DNA of 17,073 nucleotides, taken from RGIG5327 sp045612485. Its GTDB lineage: Bacteria > Verrucomicrobiota > Lentisphaeria > Victivallales > UBA1829. The position numbers were made by a program, and so were the translations under genes. The notes beneath the pieces were generated by a model. It saw only the letters and a program-made list of their open reading frames with translations. It did not search any database and was not told where the DNA came from. Location: assembly GCA_045612485.1 (NCBI GenBank), contig JAZKZE010000070.1:1-17073 (forward strand). The letters run 5' to 3'. Shown piece after piece: positions 1 through 7,825 of this stretch. Position 1 is the first letter of the stretch. Every line of letters starts with the position of its first letter.

Positions 1-69
1 AAGAAACGCCCCTGTGCGGAACTTGTGGCAATGGCGGCAGGGATTCTTGCGGAGGAACTGGAAAAGTAA
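1..69 (+). CDS. C-terminal end of an unidentified protein (5' truncated)
   Basis: The first 66 bases read as 22 codons in frame 1 (KKRPCAELVAMAAG... ending EELEK) followed by TAA. The frame is inferred from the clean stop placed 15 bases before an intrinsic terminator, which is the layout expected for the 3' end of a plus-strand gene. The piece looks like a terminal amphipathic helix. It is too short to assign to a family, and I do not recognise it. It converges with the Nif3-family gene on the other strand, with only 49 bases between the two stop codons. Confidence 0.6.
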   Translation, partial: KKRPCAELVAMAAGILAEELEK

Positions 70-84
70 TTTATATATACTATA

Positions 85-121
85 CCCCCGGAACCGGCAG
101 CGGAAACGGGGGCTTTTTTTA
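85..121 (+). terminator. Intrinsic terminator of the left-edge gene
   Basis: CCCCCG (85-90) pairs perfectly with CGGGGG (107-112). The 16-base loop can form an inner CCG/CGG stem (94-96 with 101-103). A run of seven T follows at 114-120. The T-run overlaps the stop codon of the convergent minus-strand gene. In the minus direction no T-run follows the hairpin, so it probably works mainly for the plus strand. Confidence 0.85.
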
Positions 122-901
122 GAATGATGTGGGAAGATCCAGAAATTCCACATCAATATCAAAGTATCTTTTTACATCGCTCATCACTGCAAGCACGCCG
201 GGAGTTTCACTTCTGTAATGTCCGAAACGGATGACAGAAGCATTGGCTTCCTTTGCATAGGAAACGGCTTCGTGAGTCATTTCCCCGGTAACAAGACACT
301 CCAGAGAAAGTTCCTTCATTTCCATAAAGGCTTCAGTGTAAGCCCCGCCTCCGGAAATGATCCCCACCCGGCTGATCAATCTTTCCGGATCCCCGAAAAT
401 CTGATATTTTCCGGTGGATGGCAGCAGTAAATCAATTCTTTTTGCCAGCTCCTCCACTGTCACCGGGGAAGATAACTCACCCCGTACACCGATTTTTTTC
501 CCGTGATAATCTCCGAAGGGGGTTGTATAGCAGAGTTCTGCCATAGCCGCAAGACGGGCATTGTGACCGATCCCGGCATGTGCATCAAGAGGAAGATGGA
601 CTGCATAAAGGGAGAAATCGTTTTTTGCAAGAAGTTTGATCCTTTCCGCATCCAGTCCGGTAATGCGTTTAAAGCCGCTTCCCCAGCTGATCCCGTGGTG
701 GACAAAAAGCATATCAGCATTTACTTCAATGGCTTTCCGGAAAGATTCCGCTGTCCCATCCACCGCAAAGGCGATTTTTTTCACCTCTTTTTTTCCTTCA
801 AACTGCAAACCGTTATTGGAGCAATCGGAAGAAAAGTCCGGTAATTTCAGCATTTCATCCAGATAGGAAGTTATCTCCTGTAATTTTACACTTTTACCCA
901 T
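119..901 (-). CDS. Nif3-like dinuclear metal centre hexameric protein (YbgI/YqfO family)
   Basis: 260 residues, close to the 247 of E. coli YbgI. These proteins form hexameric toroids with a two-metal site. Their function is unsettled, and annotation as 'GTP cyclohydrolase 1 type 2' is by homology only. Family motifs visible: SNNGLQFEG (28-36), HHG (68-70), HLPLDAH (102-108) and GHYRSE (227-232). By analogy with YbgI the metal ligands would be H68, H69, D106, H228 and E232, so the site looks complete. The product is cytoplasmic, with no signal or membrane segment, and has no large central insertion like that of some longer homologues. A strong GGAGG lies 5 bases before the ATG and overlaps the stop region of the gene upstream, so the two are probably translated from one message. 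The stop codon lies in the T-run of the convergent terminator. Confidence 0.9.
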   Translation of the reverse strand: MGKSVKLQEITSYLDEMLKLPDFSSDCSNNGLQFEGKKEVKKIAFAVDGTAESFRKAIEVNADMLFVHHGISWGSGFKRITGLDAERIKLLAKNDFSLYAVHLPLDAHAGIGHNARLAAMAELCYTTPFGDYHGKKIGVRGELSSPVTVEELAKRIDLLLPSTGKYQIFGDPERLISRVGIISGGGAYTEAFMEMKELSLECLVTGEMTHEAVSYAKEANASVIRFGHYRSETPGVLAVMSDVKRYFDIDVEFLDLPTSF

Positions 902-912
902 ATTGCCCTCCT

Positions 913-1914
913 TTATTCTGCAGTTATATTCTTTTGCATGAATCTGTGGAAAATGACCTTCCAGCGTAAATCGGAAATTCTCTTTACTGCAAGGATCTTT
1001 TCAGTTGCTTCATTATTTCCGCATTTTGCGAAATCTTCAATTTCTTTTGTATTGCAACGGAAAAGCACGGCGGATGGATTGATGAAGCCTGCATTTTTCA
1101 GGGCTTTTTCCGCTTTGAAATACTGTTTCCTTTCCCGTATATTGACAAAGATGAGAAATGCCGGCCAGACAAAGGCAAGGATCCAGAAGGGCCATGCCGG
1201 AAGATTGGGGGTATAACTTATCCGCATAAACTGGATAAGAAGCAGGAAAAAAAGCGGAAGAAGAAAGAAAATCGCATCTTTCTCACTTTTGAAACAGTTT
1301 CCTGTATATCTGCGCAGCGCACTGGAAGACAAGGCATAGGCAAAGTGTTCCTCGTAAGTCATATTGCCAATGGGGACGCGTACTGCATGACACAATTCAT
1401 GGGAAATAAGTTCTTTGCGGGAATAGATAAAATATTTATCTTTGTTCCGGAATGAGGAACGGATGATAAAAAGTGTGGGGGTATCTTCCGAGGAAGAGAT
1501 GGAACAGCCGCCCCACAACACTCCAAGTCCGGATGCCGGAAAGAAGCCCGGAACCCAGTTGGCTTTGAAGGCATAATGGTTCTCTGTTTCGGCAAAACCT
1601 TCTTCCATGATCTCTTCCGGGATCTCCCAGCCTTTTTTCAGCTTCAGACCGATGAGAGGTTCCGCTTCGGAATTTTCCTCAAGCTCTTTATTGAGTTTAT
1701 CTATATTCTCCTTTTCCCGCAGAAGTCTTTCTGTGAAGGTATCCAGTTTTTCTTCCGGTGCAAGGAGCAAGCCCTTTGCATCCAGTTCCGCCAGTTCGGG
1801 AATCAGTTTTTCCTCCGGCAGACGGGAAAGGTTTTCCAGATATTCCTTTGCCGGAAATTTATCATCTCCGGCACGATTTTCTGCCGGAGATCCCATTATA
1901 AAAGTTTCACTCAT
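913..1914 (-). CDS. Two-helix membrane protein with an HExxH metallopeptidase motif
   Basis: 333 residues, family not recognised. Residues 172-176 read HELCH within ELISHELCHAVR, the HExxH zinc signature. E188 and E189 in YEEHFAY lie 12-13 residues later and could supply a gluzincin-type third ligand. Residues 1-110 are acidic, charged and probably helical or coiled (for example 55-85). Two hydrophobic segments at about 214-232 and 237-257 predict a membrane hairpin, which leaves the HExxH domain and a basic C-terminal tail on the same side of the membrane. The start ATG has no good Shine-Dalgarno; Met7 is an alternative start. It lies 73 bases after glgB, with a weak promoter in between, and 11 bases before the Nif3-family gene. 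A membrane-bound zinc protease is a reasonable inference but not proven, and the substrate is unknown. Confidence 0.7.
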   Translation of the reverse strand: MSETFIMGSPAENRAGDDKFPAKEYLENLSRLPEEKLIPELAELDAKGLLLAPEEKLDTFTERLLREKENIDKLNKELEENSEAEPLIGLKLKKGWEIPEEIMEEGFAETENHYAFKANWVPGFFPASGLGVLWGGCSISSSEDTPTLFIIRSSFRNKDKYFIYSRKELISHELCHAVRVPIGNMTYEEHFAYALSSSALRRYTGNCFKSEKDAIFFLLPLFFLLLIQFMRISYTPNLPAWPFWILAFVWPAFLIFVNIRERKQYFKAEKALKNAGFINPSAVLFRCNTKEIEDFAKCGNNEATEKILAVKRISDLRWKVIFHRFMQKNITAE

Positions 1915-1962
1915 ATTTATAATCCCGTATTGTATTGATATTGTGAATTACTTTACGCAGAT

Positions 1963-1991
1963 AATTTACACCATGATAAGGCAAAAATCAA
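1963..1991 (-). promoter_or_regulatory. Possible weak promoter for the HExxH membrane gene
   Basis: On the minus strand TTGATT (1986-1991) and TAAATT (1963-1968) are separated by 17 bases. Each matches 4 of 6 consensus positions. The -35 element overlaps the glgB stop codon. The spacing is ideal but the hexamers are weak, and this AT-rich DNA gives many such matches. If real, the leader is about 40 bases. Confidence 0.35.
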
Positions 1992-4186
1992 TTCTTCTTT
2001 CTTAAAATGATTCCGCCAAGCCAGGGCAGGCGAACCTTTATTGCAAAGGAGTTTTCTGAAGGCTTACGCCTGAAAGAAGCAATAGTGCCGCCATTAGTTA
2101 TGCCGGTTCCGCCGAATCTTGTTTCATCGGATGAAAAGATCTCCTCCCATATCCCATCTTCCTGCACCTTGCAGAAATATTCTTCCCTTACCACCGGAGT
2201 AAGATTCAGGATGACAATGAGAGTATTTCCTTCTGCATCCCTTCTTTCAAAGGAATATATGGATCTGTCCGCATCATTGCAATCGATCCACCGGAATCCG
2301 GAGGGGGAATGATCTTCTTCCCACAAAGGTGAATTTTCTCTGTAAACTTTGTTGAGTTCCGATATAAGAAGCTGCATTCCTCTGTGTCTTGGATAGTCTG
2401 TAAGATGCCAATCCAGAGCCGCTTCACAGTTCCATTCGATCCACTGGGCAAACTCTCCGCCCATAAAAAGGAGCTTTTTTCCCGGATGGGTAAACATATA
2501 GGTATATAATGCCCGCAGATTGGCAAATTTCTGCTCATAATCCCCGGGCATTCTGTTCAGCAGCGAGCGTTTTCCGTGAACGACTTCATCATGGCTGTAC
2601 GGCAGGACAAAATTTTCATTATAGGCATACATGAGGGAGAAGGTAAGTTTATTGTGACTGCCTTTACGGAACAGGGGATCCAGGGAAAAATAATCCAGGG
2701 AATCGTGCATCCATCCCATATTCCATTTTAAGGTAAAGCCAAGTCCACCACCGGAAACAGGCCGGGAGACTCCCGGATAGGAGGTGGATTCCTCTGCGAT
2801 CATTACTGTCCCGGGAAACAGACTGTGGGTGAGAATATTGAGTTCTTTCAGAAATTCGATCGCCTCAAGATTATGGTTCCCCCCGTACTTATTGGGCAGC
2901 CATTCCCCCTCCTTTCTGGAATAATCCAGATAAAGCATGGAAGCGACGGCATCCACACGCAAGCCGTCGATATGAAATTTATCCAGAAAATACAGGGCAC
3001 TTCCGATAAGAAAATTTTTCACCTCGTGTCTGCCGAAATTGTAAATATATGTCCCCCAGTCTTTCTGTTCGCCTTTCCGCGGGTCTTCATGTTCATAAAG
3101 TGCTGTACCGTCAAATCTGCCCAGATAAAAATCATCTTTCGGAAAATGGGCAGGCACCCAGTCCAGTATGACACCAATATTATTTTTGTGCATATGATCC
3201 ACAAAAAATGCAAAATCCTCCGGGGAGCCGAATCTGGAGGTGGGTGCATACATCCCCGTCGTCTGATACCCCCAGGATTGATCCAGAGGATGTTCATTTA
3301 CAGGCAGAAGTTCAATATGGGTAAAGCCTGTCTTTTTTATATATTCCGCCAACGCCAGTGCCAATTCACGGTAATTGTGAAAATCCTCCCCTTCTGTCAG
3401 TTCCCGCAAGCCGGGACCGCGCCAGGAGGATAAATGTACTTCATATATACTTACAGGAGACTTGAGAAAATCCTTTTTGCTCCGGTCTTTCATCCACTTT
3501 TCATCTGTCCACCGGAAGGGGACAGGGGAGGGAATGAGTGCGGCATTTTCCGGTCTTTTCTGTATGGAACGGGCATAAGGATCCAGTTTGGTAAGTATTT
3601 TTCCGGAATGGGTACAGATCTCAAATTTATAAAGATCCCCTTCCTGCAATGCCGGAATAAAAAGTTCCCAGATCCCGGAAGAACCCATAAGACGCATCAT
3701 GTGTCTTCTTCCGTCCCAACTGTTGAAATTGCCGACCACGGAAAGGCGTTTTGCATTGGGGGCCCATACCGTAAAAAGAACGCCTTCCACATCACCCATT
3801 TTTTTAATATGGGCCCCCATCATCTCATAGACTTTCCGGTGTTCCCCTTTATTGAACAGGTGCTGATCCAGTTCCCCTATACCGGGCAGAAAGTGATAAG
3901 GATCATGGGAAACAAACCTTGATCCGTTGGAAAAAACTTTTTCGATCCTGTAATCAAAATGCTGTTTTCTTCCGGGAAAAATATACTCAAAAAGCCCCTC
4001 ACGGGCAACTTTCTGCATGGGATAAGTACTGGAGGATACTTTCAGAAAGACTTCTTCCGCTTCCGGGTCATACACTCTTACAATGATCCCGCCCGGGATA
4101 TTGTGCATCCCCAGAACGGCATGAGGGTCTTTACATTCTGCTGAAAGAAGTTCTTTAAAAAGATGCTTTTCCTGTTCTCCACCCAT
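1988..4186 (-). CDS. glgB: 1,4-alpha-glucan branching enzyme
   Basis: 732 residues (E. coli GlgB has 728). It transfers alpha-1,4 glucan segments to alpha-1,6 positions to branch glycogen in the cytoplasm. An N-terminal domain is followed by a CBM48 module (about 115-215, including VWAPNAKRLSVVGNFNSWDG) and the GH13 barrel. The four GH13 regions are clear: DWVPAHFP (342-349), GLRVDAVAS (408-416), MIAEEST (462-468) and YSHDEVVHGK (530-539). The catalytic residues are nucleophile D412, acid/base E465 and D533; their spacings of 53 and 121 residues equal those of E. coli D405/E458/D526. A C-terminal all-beta domain ends the protein. A GGAG about 9 bases before the ATG sits in the 15-base gap after the LolA/LolB-like gene, so it is probably cotranscribed. 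No glgA, glgC or glgP is nearby, so it is separated from the rest of the glycogen pathway. Confidence 0.97.
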   Translation of the reverse strand: MGGEQEKHLFKELLSAECKDPHAVLGMHNIPGGIIVRVYDPEAEEVFLKVSSSTYPMQKVAREGLFEYIFPGRKQHFDYRIEKVFSNGSRFVSHDPYHFLPGIGELDQHLFNKGEHRKVYEMMGAHIKKMGDVEGVLFTVWAPNAKRLSVVGNFNSWDGRRHMMRLMGSSGIWELFIPALQEGDLYKFEICTHSGKILTKLDPYARSIQKRPENAALIPSPVPFRWTDEKWMKDRSKKDFLKSPVSIYEVHLSSWRGPGLRELTEGEDFHNYRELALALAEYIKKTGFTHIELLPVNEHPLDQSWGYQTTGMYAPTSRFGSPEDFAFFVDHMHKNNIGVILDWVPAHFPKDDFYLGRFDGTALYEHEDPRKGEQKDWGTYIYNFGRHEVKNFLIGSALYFLDKFHIDGLRVDAVASMLYLDYSRKEGEWLPNKYGGNHNLEAIEFLKELNILTHSLFPGTVMIAEESTSYPGVSRPVSGGGLGFTLKWNMGWMHDSLDYFSLDPLFRKGSHNKLTFSLMYAYNENFVLPYSHDEVVHGKRSLLNRMPGDYEQKFANLRALYTYMFTHPGKKLLFMGGEFAQWIEWNCEAALDWHLTDYPRHRGMQLLISELNKVYRENSPLWEEDHSPSGFRWIDCNDADRSIYSFERRDAEGNTLIVILNLTPVVREEYFCKVQEDGIWEEIFSSDETRFGGTGITNGGTIASFRRKPSENSFAIKVRLPWLGGIILRKKN

Positions 4187-4201
4187 GTTTCCGTTCTCCG
4201 A

Positions 4202-4960
4202 TTATTTCCGGAAAAGATCTTTCGGCAGTCTTTTATTGTTTTCGTCCGCATCCAGTTTATCGAAAGAAACCATACTCTTCCAGTTTTCCCCTTCCAGACG
4301 CAATTTTCCCGGATACCAGAATTTGTCCTTTTGGGCAAAGGAGGTGATTTCCAGTGTTTTATAGGCGGTTGCATCTTTCTGTGACGGATCTGTATGGAAA
4401 AATTCCGCTTTTACCGGAAAGAAATACCGGGCACTGGCAGATACGCGCAGGTATTTGCCGTTTTTATCCTGTTCCTTCAGTATGAATTTCCGGCAAAGCT
4501 GACCTTTCAATCTTTCGCTTTCTTCTTCCCGCAGAAGATCCCAGTAGAGAAAACTCATGGCAAGATCCTGCGGTTCGATCCCGTATAACGGCAGTTGCGC
4601 TTTCAGTGTATCCGGGAATTTCTTTGTCAGTACCGTTTTGGCATTTTTCCCCAGAGTCTGACCGATATTATAAATCTCCCCGTTATTGAAATCCAGCTGG
4701 GCGATCGTCTGTACCGGAGTAAAGAGCAACCCGAGACGCAGCGGAGCTTTGATTGTTTTTGCCCCGCTTCTTCTGTGAACTGCTGTCCCTTCCATGCTTG
4801 CCCAGGAACGTTTTCCCGGGGGATTGCGCATTATGGCAAGAAAGGATTCCGCAGAAAGTTTTTCCCCGTCGGGGACGGTTGTTTCGCCTGCGGAAAGAAT
4901 GGCAGGAAAGAAAACAAACATAACAGAAAGAAAAAACAAACTTCTTACAGACTGTATCAT
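4202..4960 (-). CDS. Exported LolA/LolB-like (outer-membrane lipoprotein-sorting type) protein
   Basis: 252 residues. The N-terminus is a signal peptide: MIQSVRS, a hydrophobic core at about 8-20, and a likely signal peptidase I site after LSA (22-24). No lipobox cysteine is present. The mature part looks like the LolA-like beta fold found widely in diderms: alternating strands, a 'QDLAMSFLYW' segment (about 136-145) where related proteins have a conserved P/A-x-SFLYW stretch, then 'KAEFFHTDPSQ...YKTLEITSF...KFWYPGKLRLE', which resembles the 'lpl-aefyd..gk..k.le...f..v.g.w.P..i.m' pattern of these proteins. It probably binds a lipid or lipoprotein in the periplasm. The ATG overlaps the lon stop as ATGA, which implies translational coupling. 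No lolC/D/E partner is present, so a role in lipoprotein transport is not established. Confidence 0.65.
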   Translation of the reverse strand: MIQSVRSLFFLSVMFVFFPAILSAGETTVPDGEKLSAESFLAIMRNPPGKRSWASMEGTAVHRRSGAKTIKAPLRLGLLFTPVQTIAQLDFNNGEIYNIGQTLGKNAKTVLTKKFPDTLKAQLPLYGIEPQDLAMSFLYWDLLREEESERLKGQLCRKFILKEQDKNGKYLRVSASARYFFPVKAEFFHTDPSQKDATAYKTLEITSFAQKDKFWYPGKLRLEGENWKSMVSFDKLDADENNKRLPKDLFRK

Positions 4961-7674
4961 TTTTTTCTGTTTCCTTTTGTTGTTTTCTTTACAAGAGTAC
5001 TCTTTTTGCCGGAAGTTTCCTTTTTCTGCGGTTCAGCTTTTTTTGTCTTTGCCGCTTCTTTTACCGGAACTTTCTTCAGTTTCTTTACAGACTCTTTCTT
5101 TACCGCTTCTTTTGCAGGGACTTTTTTACTTTCTTTCTTTACTGCCTTTTTCACCCCGGGAAGATCCGTTCCGGGGGCGGCAAACATAATATCCAGCACC
5201 TGACCGATTCCGGTAACAAAGGTAAAGTCGATCTCATTGAGGATCTCTTCAGGAATATCTTCCAGATCTTTTCTGTTCTCTTCCGGAAGAATGATCTTAT
5301 GGATACCTGCCCGCAATGCACCGATGGATTTTTCCTTGACTCCGCCGATGGCAGTGACTCTCCCATGCAGAGTGATCTCCCCGGTCATGGAAACATCATT
5401 TCGCACCTTTTTGCCGGTAAGGGCGGAAACAAGAGCTGTACTTATGGTCACACCGGCGGAGGGACCGTCTTTGGGAGTGGCACCGTCAGGTACATGGATA
5501 TGGAAATCTTTTTCCTTGAAAAGATTCTGGTCGATTCCCAGTTTATCCGCATTACAGCGGACGAATGTAAATGCCGCCATGGCACTTTCTTTCATTACAT
5601 CTCCGAGAGATCCGGTAAGCTTCAGATCCCCTTTTCCGGGCATCATACTTGTTTCCACCTGAAGGATGGTTCCGCCTACACTGGTCCATGCCATACCCGT
5701 TGCCACCCCTACTTCCGGTTCACTCATCATCTCATCCCCGAGAAACTTGTGCGCTCCCAGCAGACGGCGGACTTCTTTGGCATCCACCACGATCCGGGTA
5801 AGTTTATTGGGAACAGAAGCAGTTTTTGCTTCCACGATCTCTCTTGCGATCTTCCGCATAACGGTTCCGATAGTCCGTTCCAGAGTACGCACTCCCGCTT
5901 CCCTGGTATAGAAAGAGATGATCTCTTCGGCGGCTTCAGAAAGAAATTCCACTTCCGCTCCGCACAACTCTTTTTCCAGACCGTTTTCTTTCAGCTGTCT
6001 GGGAATAAGGAACTGTTCGGCAATATGCAGTTTTTCATTTGCCGTATATCCGGGAAGGCGCACTACATCCATACGGTCAAGAAGAGGACCTGGAATGGTA
6101 TCGGAGATATTGGCTGTAGTGATGAACATAACCGTACTCAAATCATAATCCACTTCCAGATAATGATCGTTGAATGAGGTGTTCTGCTGGGGGTCAAGCA
6201 CTTCCAGAAGTGCTGCCGCCGGATCCCCCCGGAAATCATTGCCCAGTTTGTCGATTTCGTCCAGCATGAATACCGGATTGGAACTGCCGGCTTTTTTCAT
6301 TCCCTGAATGATCCTGCCGGGCAAGGCTCCCACATAGGTGCGGCGGTGTCCTCTTATTTCCGCTTCATCTCTGACGCCGCCGAGACTGATACGGACAAAT
6401 TTTCTCCCCATGGCTTCCGCAATGGATTTTCCCAGAGAGGTCTTTCCCACACCGGGAGGCCCGACAAAGCAGATAATGGGGGCTTTTTTATCCTTCTTCA
6501 ACTGGAGGACCGCAAGGAATTCCAGAATTTTTTCCTTCACATCTTTCAAACCGAAATGATCCCGGTCAAGGATCTTCTGTGCTTCCACGGCATCCAGTCT
6601 GTCTTCGGAACACTCTCCCCATGGCAGGGAAAGAAGCCAGTCCACATAGTTGTAGGAGATATTGTATTCCGCAACAGAAGGAGGCATCTGTTCCATTCTG
6701 TCCAGTTCTTTTTCCACAAGTTTGAGGATATTTTCCGGAAGCTGTTTATTGGCAAGCCGCTCCCGGAAATTTTCCGTATCGGGATTTCCTCCGCCTTCTC
6801 CAAGCTGTTCCTTAATGGTCTTCAACTGTTCCCGCAGGAAGAATTCCCGCTGGGATTTGCTCATGGCATTATGTACCTGATTCTGGATCTCGGAACCCAG
6901 GCGCAAAACTTCCACTTCCCGGTTGAGAAGGATGGTAAGAAGGTGCAGTCTTTCCTGAAGATCGGGAATAGTGAGAATGGCAAGTTTCTCATTGTAGGAG
7001 ATATTGATGGTATCGGCAATCAGATCCACGATCCGGATATTGTCCGTGAGATTGAGTATGGCGATCTTCAATTCTTCCGGGAAATTGGCGGTAAAAGATA
7101 CTACTTCCTGAAACTGTTTTACCGCATTGCGTGCCATGGCAATGGTTTCAATACTGGTATCCGGGGCAGTTTCCAGTTTTTTTACTTTGGCAAAATGAGG
7201 GTTCTTTTCATCAAATCCCAGAAATTTTGCTCTGGAAAGTCCTCTTGTGAGAAGTCTTACCGTTCCGTCGGGGAATTTCAATATCTTTACGATGCGGCAG
7301 GTCACTCCGATGGAGGATACTTCCTTATCATGCAGCATGAATGTGGGAACATCCACATCCACCACCTGCAACTCCTCCGAATCCTTTTTTGCCGGGATCT
7401 CCGGAAAGATCACGATCATTCTGTCTTCCCCCACGGATTCCTCCACCGGCTTGATCTCATCCTGATTTTCAATGACAAGGGGAGTCAGTGCATAGGGAAA
7501 TACTACGATCCCGGAGGGGGAGAGGGCGGGGAGGATATGATCCGGCTTTTCCATTTCCTCCTTTTCAGAAAGTCCCTGGGTATTGACTGTGATATTCAAA
7601 GTATTTTTATCATTTCCGGAGATGCGTGTTTCCACGATCTCATTGTTGTTCTGCTCATCATTTTCTTTGCTCAT
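4957..7674 (-). CDS. lon: ATP-dependent Lon protease with a lysine-rich C-terminal tail
   Basis: 905 residues from the start chosen here (E. coli Lon has 784). Lon unfolds and degrades damaged and regulatory proteins in the cytoplasm. Order: an Asn/Glu-rich extension of about 45 residues, the LON substrate-binding domain (about 46-255), a helical linker, the AAA+ module with Walker A GPPGVGKT (405-412) and Walker B FMLDEIDK (469-476), then the protease domain with S739 in PKDGPSAGV and K782 in GGVKEK. That dyad is 43 residues apart, as in E. coli S679/K722. The last 65 residues (841-905) contain 26 lysines and two related KKVPxKEAxK units, a tail not seen in standard Lon. Start choice: AGGAGA lies 6 bases before ATG 7672-7674 but directly abuts the ATG at 7678-7680, and a further ATG at 7698 lies upstream of the Shine-Dalgarno. 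The stop overlaps the next gene by 4 bases. Confidence 0.97.
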   Translation of the reverse strand: MSKENDEQNNNEIVETRISGNDKNTLNITVNTQGLSEKEEMEKPDHILPALSPSGIVVFPYALTPLVIENQDEIKPVEESVGEDRMIVIFPEIPAKKDSEELQVVDVDVPTFMLHDKEVSSIGVTCRIVKILKFPDGTVRLLTRGLSRAKFLGFDEKNPHFAKVKKLETAPDTSIETIAMARNAVKQFQEVVSFTANFPEELKIAILNLTDNIRIVDLIADTINISYNEKLAILTIPDLQERLHLLTILLNREVEVLRLGSEIQNQVHNAMSKSQREFFLREQLKTIKEQLGEGGGNPDTENFRERLANKQLPENILKLVEKELDRMEQMPPSVAEYNISYNYVDWLLSLPWGECSEDRLDAVEAQKILDRDHFGLKDVKEKILEFLAVLQLKKDKKAPIICFVGPPGVGKTSLGKSIAEAMGRKFVRISLGGVRDEAEIRGHRRTYVGALPGRIIQGMKKAGSSNPVFMLDEIDKLGNDFRGDPAAALLEVLDPQQNTSFNDHYLEVDYDLSTVMFITTANISDTIPGPLLDRMDVVRLPGYTANEKLHIAEQFLIPRQLKENGLEKELCGAEVEFLSEAAEEIISFYTREAGVRTLERTIGTVMRKIAREIVEAKTASVPNKLTRIVVDAKEVRRLLGAHKFLGDEMMSEPEVGVATGMAWTSVGGTILQVETSMMPGKGDLKLTGSLGDVMKESAMAAFTFVRCNADKLGIDQNLFKEKDFHIHVPDGATPKDGPSAGVTISTALVSALTGKKVRNDVSMTGEITLHGRVTAIGGVKEKSIGALRAGIHKIILPEENRKDLEDIPEEILNEIDFTFVTGIGQVLDIMFAAPGTDLPGVKKAVKKESKKVPAKEAVKKESVKKLKKVPVKEAAKTKKAEPQKKETSGKKSTLVKKTTKGNRKK

Positions 7675-7696
7675 GCACATTCTCCTGTTTCGTGTC

Positions 7697-7705
7697 AAAA
7701 GTGTA
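7697..7705. repeat. Direct repeat copy 1 of AAAAGTGTA upstream of lon
   Basis: First copy, 17-25 bases upstream of the lon Shine-Dalgarno region. It matches the copy at 7750-7758 in all nine positions. If the lon promoter lies near the TATATT-like element at about 7744-7749 (minus strand), this copy would be in the transcribed leader. Confidence 0.4.
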
Positions 7706-7749
7706 AAAATTCAAAAGACTTTACTTCCTTTTTCCCTTTTTTCAAATAT

Positions 7750-7758
7750 AAAAGTGTA
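7750..7758. repeat. Direct repeat copy 2 of AAAAGTGTA upstream of lon
   Basis: The 9-mer AAAAGTGTA occurs at 7697-7705 and again at 7750-7758, 53 bases apart, or about five turns of B-DNA. Both lie between lon and the gene upstream. The pair could be binding sites for a regulator on one face of the helix, but short A/T-rich repeats also arise by chance. Confidence 0.4.
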
Positions 7759-7765
7759 TTTTTAT

Positions 7766-7786
7766 TGAAAAAAAGTCTTTTTTTCA
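7766..7786. repeat. Perfect 10-base inverted repeat with a 1-base centre, between lon and the secreted orphan
   Basis: TGAAAAAAAG (7766-7775), a central T (7776), then CTTTTTTTCA (7777-7786). It lies 40-60 bases after the stop of the minus-strand secreted orphan and about 90 bases before lon. A one-base centre suits a dimeric DNA-binding protein better than an RNA hairpin. On the minus strand the T-run could also act as part of a weak terminator, together with the preceding CAGG/CCTG arms. The rest of this 151-base gap is A/T-rich, with no gene seen. Confidence 0.55.
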
Positions 7787-7825
7787 GGAAAAAAGCCCTG
7801 TTTTCACAAAATAGGACAATTTTTT

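Noticed and set aside
7675..7698. Upstream starts for Lon at 7698 and 7680
   Set aside because: The Shine-Dalgarno AGGAGA (7681-7686) lies downstream of the 7698 ATG and touches the 7680 ATG; only ATG 7672-7674 has a proper 6-base spacing.
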